A stretch of 64,000 bases of DNA from JBAXAM01 sp964213355 (GTDB taxonomy: Bacteria > Pseudomonadota > Gammaproteobacteria > UBA9339), in the NCBI GenBank assembly GCA_964213355.1, contig CAXOVY010000029.1, positions 1 through 64,000 on the forward strand, written 5' to 3'. Below are positions 1-8,256 of the stretch, piece after piece. Below the pieces are notes generated by a model, which was given only the letters and a program-made list of their open reading frames with translations, searched no databases and was not told the origin of the DNA. The translations under genes and the position numbers were made by a program. Each line of letters opens with the position of its first letter. Position 1 is the first letter of the stretch.

Positions 1-52
1 TTACTGATCGGTTTGGACTGGAATCATTGATCGATTTGGATCGGAATATGCA
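1..52 (-). mobile_element. End of an IS21-family element running off the window
   Basis: The first 52 bases read, in reverse complement, exactly like the left end of the IS21 element at 53253: a TGCA tip followed by two 23-bp terminal repeat units of the ATTCCrrTCCAAAyCGATCA type. This is therefore a second copy of the same element in the opposite orientation, with its left end facing into the window. It abuts and truncates the beta-barrel gene that follows. The rest of the element lies outside the window. Confidence 0.85.
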
Positions 53-481
53 CTAAGCGGTGGTTATAACACCTTAAAGTACAACCAGAACACAACTAAT
101 TTTGGTAATAACAATAATGATACTATTACGTTTAAACAACCCTTGAATTTGGGGCTTGATTTCATGCCGGGATACATAACGTTACAGAAAGATTTTTTGT
201 TTTATGGTCGTATCGGTTTGGCCACAAGTTTGTTTAACATTAGAATAAACAATGATCCTGATTCTTCTGTAAACAAGTTTTTAATTGGTTGGCGCGCTGG
301 TTTTGGTATGGAATATTTTATAAGTGAAGCTTTTAGTACGCGGTTCGAATATGTTTTTACCAACTACAACAACATAAACCAAACATATGTATCGAATGAT
401 AATTATGGAAGTATCTATTCTTATAAGGTTACTTCGCCACATACCCAGCAAATAAATTTGGGATTAACGATAAATTTCTAG
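53..481 (+). pseudogene. Outer-membrane beta-barrel protein, C-terminal remnant
   Basis: An open frame runs without a start codon from the IS21 tip to a TAG at 479-481, giving about 142 residues. It shows alternating hydrophobic and polar strands, Gly/Tyr/Asn-rich turns (GYITLQKDFLFYGRIGLA, LIGWRAGFGMEYF, FSTRFEYVFTNYNNI) and a terminal phenylalanine in LGLTINF, the usual C-terminal signature for barrel insertion by BamA. It looks like the last strands of an 8-stranded OmpA/OprF-type barrel (OMP_b-brl class). The 5' part, including the signal peptide, has been replaced by the IS21 copy, and ISL3 has landed on the stop codon, so only the tail survives. A TTG at 143 could be read as a start but is internal to the barrel frame. 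Confidence 0.7.
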
Positions 482-482
482 C

Positions 483-1786
483 GGTTCTATGAAGAAACGA
501 GTGGGTAATCGAACCTAAGCTTTCCGCACAAGAAGTAGATCATGTTAATAAAATTCTTTGTACAACGATATCCTCTTGCTCTTCTTTTAGCTAGTTGAAC
601 TTTATTATTTATACCCTCTAAAATTCCATTATTAATTTCTGTCTCACAAAAATTCACTATACCACTCCAGTGAGCTTTTACGGTTTTTATAAATTGATTG
701 AATGGAGCAGTATTCAACTTTCCAGCTTCATCGCACCATTCTTTAATAAAACATATTGCCTCTTCCTCTGTTTCCATTTCCCACAAATCGTTAAATAACT
801 CTTTTAATCTATATGCTTCACCAAGAGTTGGAAATAATTTTATAAGCTCTTTTAGCTTTTCTTTTTTATGCTCAGACAAGTTGCTGTTCTTTTTTAAAAA
901 AGTATATTTATGACCTTTTAGCTCATCATGCTCTTCTCTTTCAATTTGCCTCACCTTATCCATGGCTTCATTTAATAGCTTTACAACATGAAATCTGTCA
1001 AAGTGTATTTCAGCTTTTGGAAAGTTTTCATGTACACCAGAAATAAAACTTGGCGACATATCCATGCTTGCATGAAGCACTTTTTTAGCGTCAATATCCT
1101 TGGATTCAAGATATTTCCTTACTTGCTTAACTGTATTCTTATCTTTTCCTTCAACAATATGGATAACTCTTTTTTCATCAAGATTTACAGCCAAAGTTAT
1201 ATAATCATGTCCCTTTCGTTTTGATGTTTCATCTAAACCTAATTTCTCAGGAACTGCTGGTTCGTCAGCAGCATACGATTTTTCTAACCAATAATTAAAA
1301 ATTGTCCATATGCGGTGCGAGTCTTCACCAAGCAATTGACCTACTTTATTAACTGGCATTTCTTTTTCAATTAGTGCCATAGCAAATGCCTCAAATAATA
1401 ACGTAAAACCACTTCCTGCTCTTGCCCATGGCACATCTACAAGAGCTACTTTACCATCTTTTATTTTTATTCTTGGCACACGACAGTGAAGATAACACTC
1501 ATGCTGGAAAAAATTCAAATGCCTCCATGTTTTTTCTTTTGTGTCATGAACACTACACAGCTCTTCGTTTTCACCTGAAAACTTTGCGCCTTTTTTAAAA
1601 TCAATTTTGACATGTAACTCTTTACCAGATAAACCATCTGAAAACTCAACACCTGTAATTTCCCACGGAGACTTTACACCCAGTGCCATTTCAAATAATT
1701 GGACGCTATTTAACATTTTCTGATCCCCATTGTTTGGAACAATAGTATACAGAATCACCATTACCCACTCAAATCTTCATAGAGCC
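483..1786 (-). mobile_element. Complete ISL3-family insertion sequence
   Basis: Imperfect terminal inverted repeats of 27 bp lie at 483-509 and 1760-1786 (23 of 27 match; core CTATGAAGA and GAGTGGGTAAT). They are bordered by a perfect 8-bp direct repeat TTTCTAGC at 475-482 and 1787-1794. An 8-bp duplication is characteristic of ISL3 elements. One transposase gene fills the interior. The perfect duplication and full-length transposase suggest a recent insertion. The duplicated target contains the TAG stop of the upstream barrel gene, so the stop was preserved on both sides. Confidence 0.93.
487..1716 (-). CDS. ISL3-family transposase
   Basis: DDE transposase that cuts and joins the element ends. 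The frame extends to an ATG at 1761, but the ATG at 1716 (MLNSVQLFEMALG) follows a GGGGA purine stretch and gives the usual ISL3 N-terminus, so it is preferred (409 residues). The usual N-terminal Cys-rich zinc finger appears only in weak form (a C/H-containing segment FFQHECYLHC). The catalytic core shows LGLDETSKRKGHDYITLAV with the first Asp, SMDMSPSFISG with the second, FDRFHVVKLLNEAMDKVR and the C-terminal NGILEGINNKVQLAKRRARG carrying the Glu. All three acidic residues are present and the frame is intact, so it is probably active. Confidence 0.9.
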   Translation of the reverse strand: MLNSVQLFEMALGVKSPWEITGVEFSDGLSGKELHVKIDFKKGAKFSGENEELCSVHDTKEKTWRHLNFFQHECYLHCRVPRIKIKDGKVALVDVPWARAGSGFTLLFEAFAMALIEKEMPVNKVGQLLGEDSHRIWTIFNYWLEKSYAADEPAVPEKLGLDETSKRKGHDYITLAVNLDEKRVIHIVEGKDKNTVKQVRKYLESKDIDAKKVLHASMDMSPSFISGVHENFPKAEIHFDRFHVVKLLNEAMDKVRQIEREEHDELKGHKYTFLKKNSNLSEHKKEKLKELIKLFPTLGEAYRLKELFNDLWEMETEEEAICFIKEWCDEAGKLNTAPFNQFIKTVKAHWSGIVNFCETEINNGILEGINNKVQLAKRRARGYRCTKNFINMIYFLCGKLRFDYPLVSS

Positions 1787-1814
1787 TTTCTAGCTTTTAA
1801 ATATGGAGGGGCTG

Positions 1815-2372
1815 ATGAAACCAATGCATGATTTTGTGAATGCTCATCTAATTCCTATTATAGAAGGTTTTAGAAAAGCTACTCGCGCTGCTTGTACAGG
1901 TAAGCAAAAAGGAGAAAAACATCCTGAGGCCGCGTTAGCCATAGATCAGAAGTGTGCGGTTATTTTATTGCACTTGAGAGAGATCGGGTTAGATAAAAAT
2001 GAAAATAATAAATTGATTCAAGAGCCATTGTTTAGTGAGATGAAAAGTGCTTTTTATGCTATGAAAGAGTTAGGAACTAATTCTGAAGCCCCAGACGCGG
2101 AATCAGCAAAATTAATCGAAGGGTTAGTGACTAAATTTGATGACAATTTTTATACAGAATTGGGGGTAGCGGTAAAGAGTGAAGTAAAGGCAACTGCAGG
2201 CGTAGGTATGTTCGCATCTTTCATTCCTCAATCTGCGGTTATTAGCGGAATAAAAAGTGTACTTGGAGAAAAAAACGCTTACGGTAATGACTATAGTTCG
2301 TTTATGCGCGATCTATTTGATAAATCTTTTTTAAATAAACTTCGCGCCCAGGTTCTTAGGCTGAAAAAATAA
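1815..2372 (+). CDS. Conserved-looking protein of unknown function
   Basis: A 185-residue, mostly helical soluble protein with no signal peptide or membrane segment; I do not recognise the family. The frame opens at ATG 1803, but GGAGGGG at 1805-1811 is positioned to serve the ATG at 1815 (MKPMHDFVNAHL), so that start is chosen. Before the ISL3 insertion this gene began about 20 bases after the stop of the barrel gene, so the two probably formed one transcript; the ISL3 now separates it from its promoter. The C-terminus (FLNKLRAQVLRLKK) is basic. It ends just before the ICE boundary and belongs to the chromosomal side. Confidence 0.55.
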   Translation: MKPMHDFVNAHLIPIIEGFRKATRAACTGKQKGEKHPEAALAIDQKCAVILLHLREIGLDKNENNKLIQEPLFSEMKSAFYAMKELGTNSEAPDAESAKLIEGLVTKFDDNFYTELGVAVKSEVKATAGVGMFASFIPQSAVISGIKSVLGEKNAYGNDYSSFMRDLFDKSFLNKLRAQVLRLKK

Positions 2373-2393
2373 ATCAGGTGAGTACGTACATGA

Positions 2394-2439
2394 TGGTGGC
2401 CAGAGACGGAATCGAACCATCGACACAAGGATTTTCAGT
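2394..2439 (-). repeat. attL: duplicated 3' half of tRNA-Phe
   Basis: A 46-bp exact copy of the tRNA-Phe 3' part (from within the anticodon stem-loop to CCA), diverging immediately on both sides (A/C at 2393/44585 and T/C at 2440/44632). It marks the left junction of the element. It is a tRNA fragment only: the 5' acceptor strand, D arm and half of the anticodon stem are missing, so it is not a functional tRNA. Confidence 0.95.
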
Positions 2440-2534
2440 TACTTAATCTTTTTATAGTTATTTGATTTTATTAATATTTTAATAAGGGGCGTTCACTACT
2501 TTTAACGTACAATGCATAACAATGAAACACCCAA

Positions 2535-2553
2535 TCACGCAAAAGTCACGCAT
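2535..2553 (+). promoter_or_regulatory. Candidate integrase arm-type sites, left end
   Basis: TCACGCAA at 2535 and TCACGCAT at 2546 form a direct repeat with an 11-bp period, about one helical turn, 96 bp inside the left att repeat. The same pair with the same spacing and orientation lies inside the right end at 44519-44537. Paired short repeats flanking a core site are typical arm sites of lambda-type integrases. The assignment is inferred from the pattern. Confidence 0.5.
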
Positions 2554-2554
2554 A

Positions 2555-3955
2555 CTATAGATCACTATTTTCTAATTTAGCAATAGCTTTGTTTTTTACA
2601 CGACAACTACTAACATCGCTTAAAACATCAAAAATTTCTTCAATCTTTTTACAGCACTGTTTATACACAATTTCATCTTTATTTACATCCAAACATTCTT
2701 CTATTTCTGTTTTATCATTAAAGTATGGAATAGAACGACTATCAGAAGAAATACACTCATTATCTCGATTAATATCGTATTGTAAAACATCATACCTTTT
2801 ACGAACAATTTCTAAAACGTTCATTTCAGATTTTTTGAAATAGCTGTATGGTTTATCAAAACTGCTACTTATCTTCTCAAACACTTCTTTGATCAAGACT
2901 TCCAGTTTATCGTATTTAACTTTATTTTTAAGATTCTCTGTTATTGCGATAACATCATTAGATTCAACAGGTGGTGTACTGAAATATTTAATGTAATTAT
3001 ATGGATCAAACTTTTTTTCGTTGCACGGAACTTTATCTGGGCAAAGAAAATCAGTATATATCGATGTGTTTGCCCTGTTTTCTCTTAGGCCAGAATCTCC
3101 TGTTTCTAAAAAGTAATCTTCTTCCAATAATGGGTTTTCTGTTTTAAGAGCTATTGGATTTTTTCCATAAAAATTTAAGACGTTTCTTGCGCATTTATCA
3201 GCCTTAATATCTCTATATCTAGAGGTTTTTTCCAAGAATTTTTCGCAAATTTCTTTATGTTTTTTAAATTGACTACTATCAGCGTGATTTTTGAAACTTA
3301 AATCAATATCAACAGTGCCAAAACGTAATTGATCAGATGTAGATTGTTTACAAACTTTTACTGGCTTTACACAAATATTTCCAGGATTGGTATCACCACC
3401 GCCAATAAGGAATAAAGGGACATAGAGAGAAGCAAGAGGCCTGCTTAATTTTTCTTTCAATGAATCACAATAAAATGGATTTTCTTTGTTTATTTCATCT
3501 ATGCATTTTTGATCATTGCATTTTTTATACGGAGAAATTACAGTTTGAAAATCCTCTAATTCGTAGGAAATAACACCTATAATCTTTTTTTTATCATTGA
3601 TGGCAAAACGTATCTCAGGAGAAATATAATCCGTTTCTAAATTATCTGAGACGTTTCTTAGTACGATACTGGCAACTACGGAATCAAAAAGCTCTCCGGT
3701 GATATAGTAATTCTGTTTAAAGTATATCTTCTTTTTGCTGTCAAAAAACTCGTAACAAGTAACTCCACCGCTACCACCAGGTTTAGATCCTTTGCATGGA
3801 ACTACGTCTTTGCCATCGATTGATCTAAGAATTGACGCTTTTTTACTCTTCCATATAACATTTAAAAATAAACTATCATCAACAGAATTAGCCGTACACA
3901 AATCAAATATACCTATAAAAATAAAAAACAGAAATATTCTTAACAAGTTACTCAT
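2555..3955 (-). CDS. Secreted kinase-like cargo protein
   Basis: A 466-residue protein. The ATG at 3955 follows GGAG with 8-nt spacing, and gives a signal peptide (MSNLLRIFLFFIFIGIFDLCTA). An upstream TTG at 3979 would place the ribosome site inside the gene. Around residues 180-220 it has YVPLFLIGGGDTNPGN and, about 25 residues on, FGTVDIDLSF. This order resembles the catalytic loop (GDxxxxN) and metal-binding (D-I/F-D) motifs of PI3/4-kinase-like folds. I infer a kinase-like enzyme exported to the periplasm or beyond; the substrate is unknown and the N-terminal nucleotide-binding lysine was not located with confidence. Its C-terminal 100 residues resemble those of the neighbouring upstream gene (shared SYFK segment). 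Cargo of the ICE. Confidence 0.45.
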   Translation of the reverse strand: MSNLLRIFLFFIFIGIFDLCTANSVDDSLFLNVIWKSKKASILRSIDGKDVVPCKGSKPGGSGGVTCYEFFDSKKKIYFKQNYYITGELFDSVVASIVLRNVSDNLETDYISPEIRFAINDKKKIIGVISYELEDFQTVISPYKKCNDQKCIDEINKENPFYCDSLKEKLSRPLASLYVPLFLIGGGDTNPGNICVKPVKVCKQSTSDQLRFGTVDIDLSFKNHADSSQFKKHKEICEKFLEKTSRYRDIKADKCARNVLNFYGKNPIALKTENPLLEEDYFLETGDSGLRENRANTSIYTDFLCPDKVPCNEKKFDPYNYIKYFSTPPVESNDVIAITENLKNKVKYDKLEVLIKEVFEKISSSFDKPYSYFKKSEMNVLEIVRKRYDVLQYDINRDNECISSDSRSIPYFNDKTEIEECLDVNKDEIVYKQCCKKIEEIFDVLSDVSSCRVKNKAIAKLENSDL

Positions 3956-3986
3956 TAATATTACTCCGTGAACAGTCAACGAAAAT

Positions 3987-4961
3987 TTATTTTTTATCAG
4001 ATGCTAAACACTCTGTTTTCTTATTCAAAAATTTTATAACGGTTTTTTTATTCTTTTTAAGTAGTTCTTTAACAACTCCTTTGTAACGTTCGTCGTCTCT
4101 GCTTTTAAAATAACTGAATCCATGTTGAGAAGAGGCCTCACCAAATGCTTCATCGACCAACTTTTCTATTTCTTCATCATCAAATTGTTCAACCTTTTGT
4201 AATGCTAAGCAATATTTGTTTTTATCGAATTTATATTCAAATGGTTCAGATATAGAATCTATTTCAAGGTTTTTCTCTTCTAACTCAGAGAACGTTGGGT
4301 GAAATGTATCGTTATAAACCATCATGGCTTGCCAAGTATCTCTAGAAAAACCCACATCCCAGCTATTCCATGACTGAGTTGGCATACCTAGATATGTAGT
4401 AATAGCATACAACTCTTCTATGCCATTTAAATTGGTGTCAATCATTTTTTCAATATTTCTTACACGCGATTCGAAATCACTGTAGGACTCTCCTTCTATA
4501 CGACCATTTTCATAACCATAATCTGCCATAGATATGAAATTCATATCTCTTGATTTAGTTTCAAGAATATGCTGCTTATTAACACCATCGTAATAAATGT
4601 TAAATTTGATATCTGGGAAACTACCAGGAGCAAGGCGATTGAAAATTTTTGATAAAATAACTCTTTCAAGAGCCATATCCTGTAAATAATATACGTATTG
4701 CTCGCGTTTCCATCCCATCTCATTGGTTTGCTTGTTTATTATACCAACGGCCGTATTGTTTTGTGAAATAATTGGCATTGTACAGTTGTAACAACACATT
4801 GCAATTTCATTGTTGTTACGACATGTTCCACCACAATTGACACAGCATTTGATAATTTGGTTATCGTTGTTGCTATTGCCAAAAATAGATGTTACTCCAA
4901 TGAAACCCGAGGAAAACAACAATGTTCCATAAAAAAGAATTTTTTTAGTAGCACTTTCCAT
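3987..4961 (-). CDS. Exported Cys-rich protein, degenerate paralogue of its neighbour
   Basis: A 324-residue protein; its ATG follows AGAGG with 6-nt spacing. An N-terminal hydrophobic segment (about residues 8-28) is followed by two CCxNC clusters (KCCVNCGGTC and MCCYNC), a possible metal or disulfide module. The rest parallels the downstream 466-residue protein: ELYAITTYLGMPTQSWNSWD aligns with its LYVPLFLIGGGDTNPGN block, and FGEASSQHGFSYFKS with FEKISSSFDKPYSYFKK. Here the GD and N of the putative catalytic loop are absent. I infer a duplicated kinase-like fold that lost catalysis. It ends 31 bp before the downstream start, so the two are likely cotranscribed. The leader CATTAAGAGAGG recurs before the gene at 8179. 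Confidence 0.45.
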   Translation of the reverse strand: MESATKKILFYGTLLFSSGFIGVTSIFGNSNNDNQIIKCCVNCGGTCRNNNEIAMCCYNCTMPIISQNNTAVGIINKQTNEMGWKREQYVYYLQDMALERVILSKIFNRLAPGSFPDIKFNIYYDGVNKQHILETKSRDMNFISMADYGYENGRIEGESYSDFESRVRNIEKMIDTNLNGIEELYAITTYLGMPTQSWNSWDVGFSRDTWQAMMVYNDTFHPTFSELEEKNLEIDSISEPFEYKFDKNKYCLALQKVEQFDDEEIEKLVDEAFGEASSQHGFSYFKSRDDERYKGVVKELLKKNKKTVIKFLNKKTECLASDKK

Positions 4962-5569
4962 AACTAGCCTCTCTTAATGTTTAATGAACACTATTAAATA
5001 AATGGTCAACAGCCGTATTATATGTCCTTACCCTTATCTAACATTTATCCAGCTACTACACGACAATTTTTTAATTAAAAACATCCAAACCCCCACCGAC
5101 TTACACTCAACTGTAAGCACCAGCTAAACAATATGGATTATACCACATGATCAAGCATTGCATATCACATGATCAAGCATTGCACACCCCTCGTCATTCT
5201 GACAGTTGCATATATCTTGTTGATTCTCAAATAAATACTTAAAATATTAAACTATCAAACCACTAAAGCACAATATTGCATGTGTAACAAACAGTACACA
5301 CCTATGCACTACTTGTACACCAAGTGTTTTCTTCTTAAAACCCCTAAAAAGTGCATAAACTATGGCACTTTGCTTCTAATCAGCACACTAAAACTACACT
5401 CCAGTACACGTTTGCTGCAATCAGCAACATGTTTCGATACTACAAACAATGCAGTTAACTCGATATTCATATTTTACAAAAACAATACAGCGAAACATTT
5501 TTCTATCTTTCAAAGCCAAGTTTCTAATTTGCTGCATATAGTTCGTCAGGAACACTACAAATTATCTTA
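4962..5569. other. 608-bp non-coding gap with a 19-bp tandem repeat
   Basis: No convincing gene. At 5144-5162 and 5166-5184 the 19-mer CACATGATCAAGCATTGCA is repeated with a 22-bp period, and the following 150 bases are rich in TGCA/GTGCAT-type words and runs of cytosine-poor DNA. It separates the kinase-like pair from the subtilase operon and so could hold a promoter, terminator or transfer-related site. No nic-like motif was recognised. Confidence 0.5.
5144..5184 (+). repeat. Tandem 19-bp direct repeat, 22-bp period
   Basis: Two exact copies of CACATGATCAAGCATTGCA separated by TAT. The unit contains the palindromic TGATCA. Two near-adjacent identical sites about two helical turns apart would suit a dimeric DNA-binding protein. 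The function is unknown. Confidence 0.6.
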
Positions 5570-6787
5570 TTAAAGATCTGTATTTGGCTCATTGGTGTTT
5601 TCAGCTTCTTTTTGTGTATTTGTTTTTTTATTCACAGATGCCATATCAATATCAGGATAAATTTGACAGTAATTTTTCACGGCTTTATAAATATTCAAAA
5701 CTCCTCCATCTTTAGCTTTTTCTTCTAAATGAGAATACTTATCTGTGTTATCTAAAAGCACTCGTTTTAATTCATCTCCAGTTGCCGCAGGACGACAAGA
5801 TGTTAGCAACGCTACTGCTCCTGATACTATAGCAGCAGACAATGACGTATCACTAGATATTATCGCTTTTTCCGATGGTGTTAATACAGGAATTGCTTCT
5901 CCTGGAGCTAATATATCGACATAATCTTTTCCATAATTACTCCCTTTACCTACAAGCATACCTGAGGAAAAATGGAAAATTTCAGGTAATATTTTAGAAC
6001 TGTACCTAGAAATAGAACCAACTCTAATAATCGGATCCCTCTTACTATTTCTAAAGTAAGAAGATTTGAAACATGCTGGAATAAGCCCATACTTTTTCCC
6101 TGTCATGTCTGATAGCTCTTCGCCATCATCTCCAACACCAGCAATAATAAGAAAGTACACATTATCTTTTGCGCTTTTTCTCAGACTATTTAAAAAATCA
6201 TTGGCGCTACTCAACCACCTTCTACCACTAGAAAAGTTTGCTAGAACTAATTTAGTCTCAATTGCATTTAACTCGTCGTATCGAACTTTGTTTCCATGTT
6301 TATTGACTGGGGTATGTGGTACCTCTAAAGACTTTGGAAAAATATCAAATAAGTCACTACTGCCTGTACCCAACCAGATTCTACTGACCAACTTTGCTTT
6401 AGGAGCAACTCCTGCAACTGATATTTTTCCATCTTGATCACATAATTTTTTGCTTCCATCATCACACACCAACCTATCGTAGTCACCAGCAATTAAACCA
6501 GCTACAGCGGTAGCATGTATTGTTTCTACTAAAGTTGGCGTGCGATGATTTTCTGAAATATAACTCTCAGAAAAATATTCTTTTCCTTTTAAAATAGAAA
6601 TGAAACTCACCTTAGTATCCCAGACGTCTACCACTGTACCATCTCCCATTTTTTCAGCTATCTTCCAACTGTCTTCCATTTTGTTTGGTTCAAAATACCA
6701 AGGATACTTACTGGAGTTTAAGGCAAAACAAACCGATACAAAAAACATACTAGTACACTGTAATACCAATAGTAATCTTTTACTCAC
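5570..6787 (-). CDS. Secreted subtilisin-like serine protease (S8)
   Basis: A 405-residue protease-fold protein with a signal peptide (MSKRLLLVLQCTSMFFVSVCFA). The catalytic triad is recognisable: Asp57 in VVDVWDTKV, His91 in TIHATAVAGLIAG and Ser315 in SSDTSLSAAIVSGAVALL. The oxyanion-hole Asn, normally in AAGN, is replaced within IIAGVGDDG (around 216-222), and the glycine of GTS is Asp, so activity may be reduced or altered. It starts with GTG directly after the stop codon of the upstream beta-helix gene, with GGAG in that gene's tail as ribosome site; translation is therefore coupled. Likely acts outside the cytoplasm, possibly on the partner protein or a host substrate (inference). Confidence 0.75.
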   Translation of the reverse strand: MSKRLLLVLQCTSMFFVSVCFALNSSKYPWYFEPNKMEDSWKIAEKMGDGTVVDVWDTKVSFISILKGKEYFSESYISENHRTPTLVETIHATAVAGLIAGDYDRLVCDDGSKKLCDQDGKISVAGVAPKAKLVSRIWLGTGSSDLFDIFPKSLEVPHTPVNKHGNKVRYDELNAIETKLVLANFSSGRRWLSSANDFLNSLRKSAKDNVYFLIIAGVGDDGEELSDMTGKKYGLIPACFKSSYFRNSKRDPIIRVGSISRYSSKILPEIFHFSSGMLVGKGSNYGKDYVDILAPGEAIPVLTPSEKAIISSDTSLSAAIVSGAVALLTSCRPAATGDELKRVLLDNTDKYSHLEEKAKDGGVLNIYKAVKNYCQIYPDIDMASVNKKTNTQKEAENTNEPNTDL

Positions 6788-8179
6788 CTATTTTTCTCCG
6801 CTTTTCTCTTTGTTTATGCAAAAACACTGATTAAGAATCGATTCTACGTTTAAAATATAATCCTTTACCTCCCCAGGAGATAAATCTTCAGTTATAAACA
6901 CCGACACAATTTTAGGAAAAGCATTTAGATCAATCGACCCATTATACTTTTTATCGCTATCAGGAACGTTTTTCAAACAAACAAGTGGTGTTTGATCATT
7001 GTTTTCTAAGCATACTTGTGTTTGTTTATCTCTATTTCCCAACAGCTTATATGCACTAAGCATGTAATTTCTATCTTGTACCGTTTCAAAAGCCAGAGTA
7101 ACACTACTTTTGCCAGCTCCTCCTATCACTAACCCTTTGTTCTCCTCAGCAATTATATTCACATTGTTACCCATAATCCCAATTGATTTCATTGATACCA
7201 AGAAAGCCGTTCCAATTATCCCGCCACCAACATCTATACTCGTTATTTTTGGATTAATTACCTTTATATTTAATAAGTCAGTATTAACTGCCGCGCCGAT
7301 TAAACTTCCTACATAATGATTTCCTATAATTTCAAAATTCTTAATGATTAAATTTTCGATTGTATTATGTAAAATTTCTCTTCCCTGACTCCTACCAAAT
7401 AATCCTATTTCATTTTCATCTGGGCGATTTATATATAGCCCATCGATGGTATGTCCGTTACCATCAAAGTTTCCGGAAAACGGCATTTCTCCCCATTTAT
7501 CTTTGCTGGCTAGTGGAATAAAGCCTTTTCCATTGAACCAGTTTCTTGTTACTGTAGCATCAATGTTTTGGCTTAATGCGTAGCTGCCATGCAAAAATGC
7601 CCTGATATGTTGTAGATCATATATGTCATTAACCAACATATAGGAAGTTAACCCATTATTAGTCTTAATATACTCACTATAGAGATAGCTTCTAGAGTTA
7701 TGATATTTATGTTCTTCATCTCCTTTAACCGGATTATAGTAAATTTTCACTGATCCGTTTCCTAGCATTTCTATTTGCTTAGAATACGAATCTCCTCTAA
7801 AGGCTACAGTACCGGTGTATTCTCCCTTCTTTCCAGGGTTCATTCCTGATTTCAAAATAATCGAACCATGTTTCTTGCTGGTTATTTTTGATCCTTGCTC
7901 AAAAACAATGCTGCCTCTAGTATGTAGCACTAGATTTTTATCGCTATCCCAACCAACTTGCCCGACAACATGAATATCTCCATCAGCAAGTTGTTCACCA
8001 AGAAAAAAACAACTATCATCAACGCAAACTATGTTGTTGATACTATCGGCGGTAAAATTTACCTGTTTTTTAGTAGTATCTTTTGCGCCAGACTCTGCAT
8101 AAAGCGATGAACTAAAAACACTTATCATAGAAATTATTAACGTCGATTTAAAACACAAACTCACTCTTCTAAATAACAT
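6788..8179 (-). CDS. Secreted beta-helix protein with GLUG-type repeats
   Basis: 463 residues with a signal peptide (MLFRRVSLCFKS to ...SSLYAES). Residues 60-130 resemble the start of a filamentous-haemagglutinin-type right-handed helix (GDIHVVGQVGW, LHTRGSIVFEQGSKITSKKHGSIILKSG). From about 225 come GLUG-like units: FSGNFDGNGHTIDGLYI, GLFGRSQG, NLIIKNFEIIGNHYVGSLIG and IDVGGGIIGTA. Such repeats form adhesive or enzyme-like extracellular stalks. A Cys-containing C-terminal domain follows. The start follows GAGAGG, and the leader CATTAAGAGAGG also precedes the gene starting at 4961. The stop abuts the GTG of the subtilase gene, so the two form an adhesin-protease operon. The receptor is unknown. 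Confidence 0.6.
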   Translation of the reverse strand: MLFRRVSLCFKSTLIISMISVFSSSLYAESGAKDTTKKQVNFTADSINNIVCVDDSCFFLGEQLADGDIHVVGQVGWDSDKNLVLHTRGSIVFEQGSKITSKKHGSIILKSGMNPGKKGEYTGTVAFRGDSYSKQIEMLGNGSVKIYYNPVKGDEEHKYHNSRSYLYSEYIKTNNGLTSYMLVNDIYDLQHIRAFLHGSYALSQNIDATVTRNWFNGKGFIPLASKDKWGEMPFSGNFDGNGHTIDGLYINRPDENEIGLFGRSQGREILHNTIENLIIKNFEIIGNHYVGSLIGAAVNTDLLNIKVINPKITSIDVGGGIIGTAFLVSMKSIGIMGNNVNIIAEENKGLVIGGAGKSSVTLAFETVQDRNYMLSAYKLLGNRDKQTQVCLENNDQTPLVCLKNVPDSDKKYNGSIDLNAFPKIVSVFITEDLSPGEVKDYILNVESILNQCFCINKEKSGEK

Positions 8180-8256
8180 AAACCACCTCTCTTAATGCTT
8201 CACAGCATTTTTCAAAAACTTTCAACGATTAGGGACTAAATCGCTTTAAGGTATTC

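Noticed and set aside
5280..5573. 97-codon open frame on the plus strand
   Set aside because: No ribosome site, no recognisable domain, biased composition, and it lies in the repeat-bearing gap converging into the subtilase gene.
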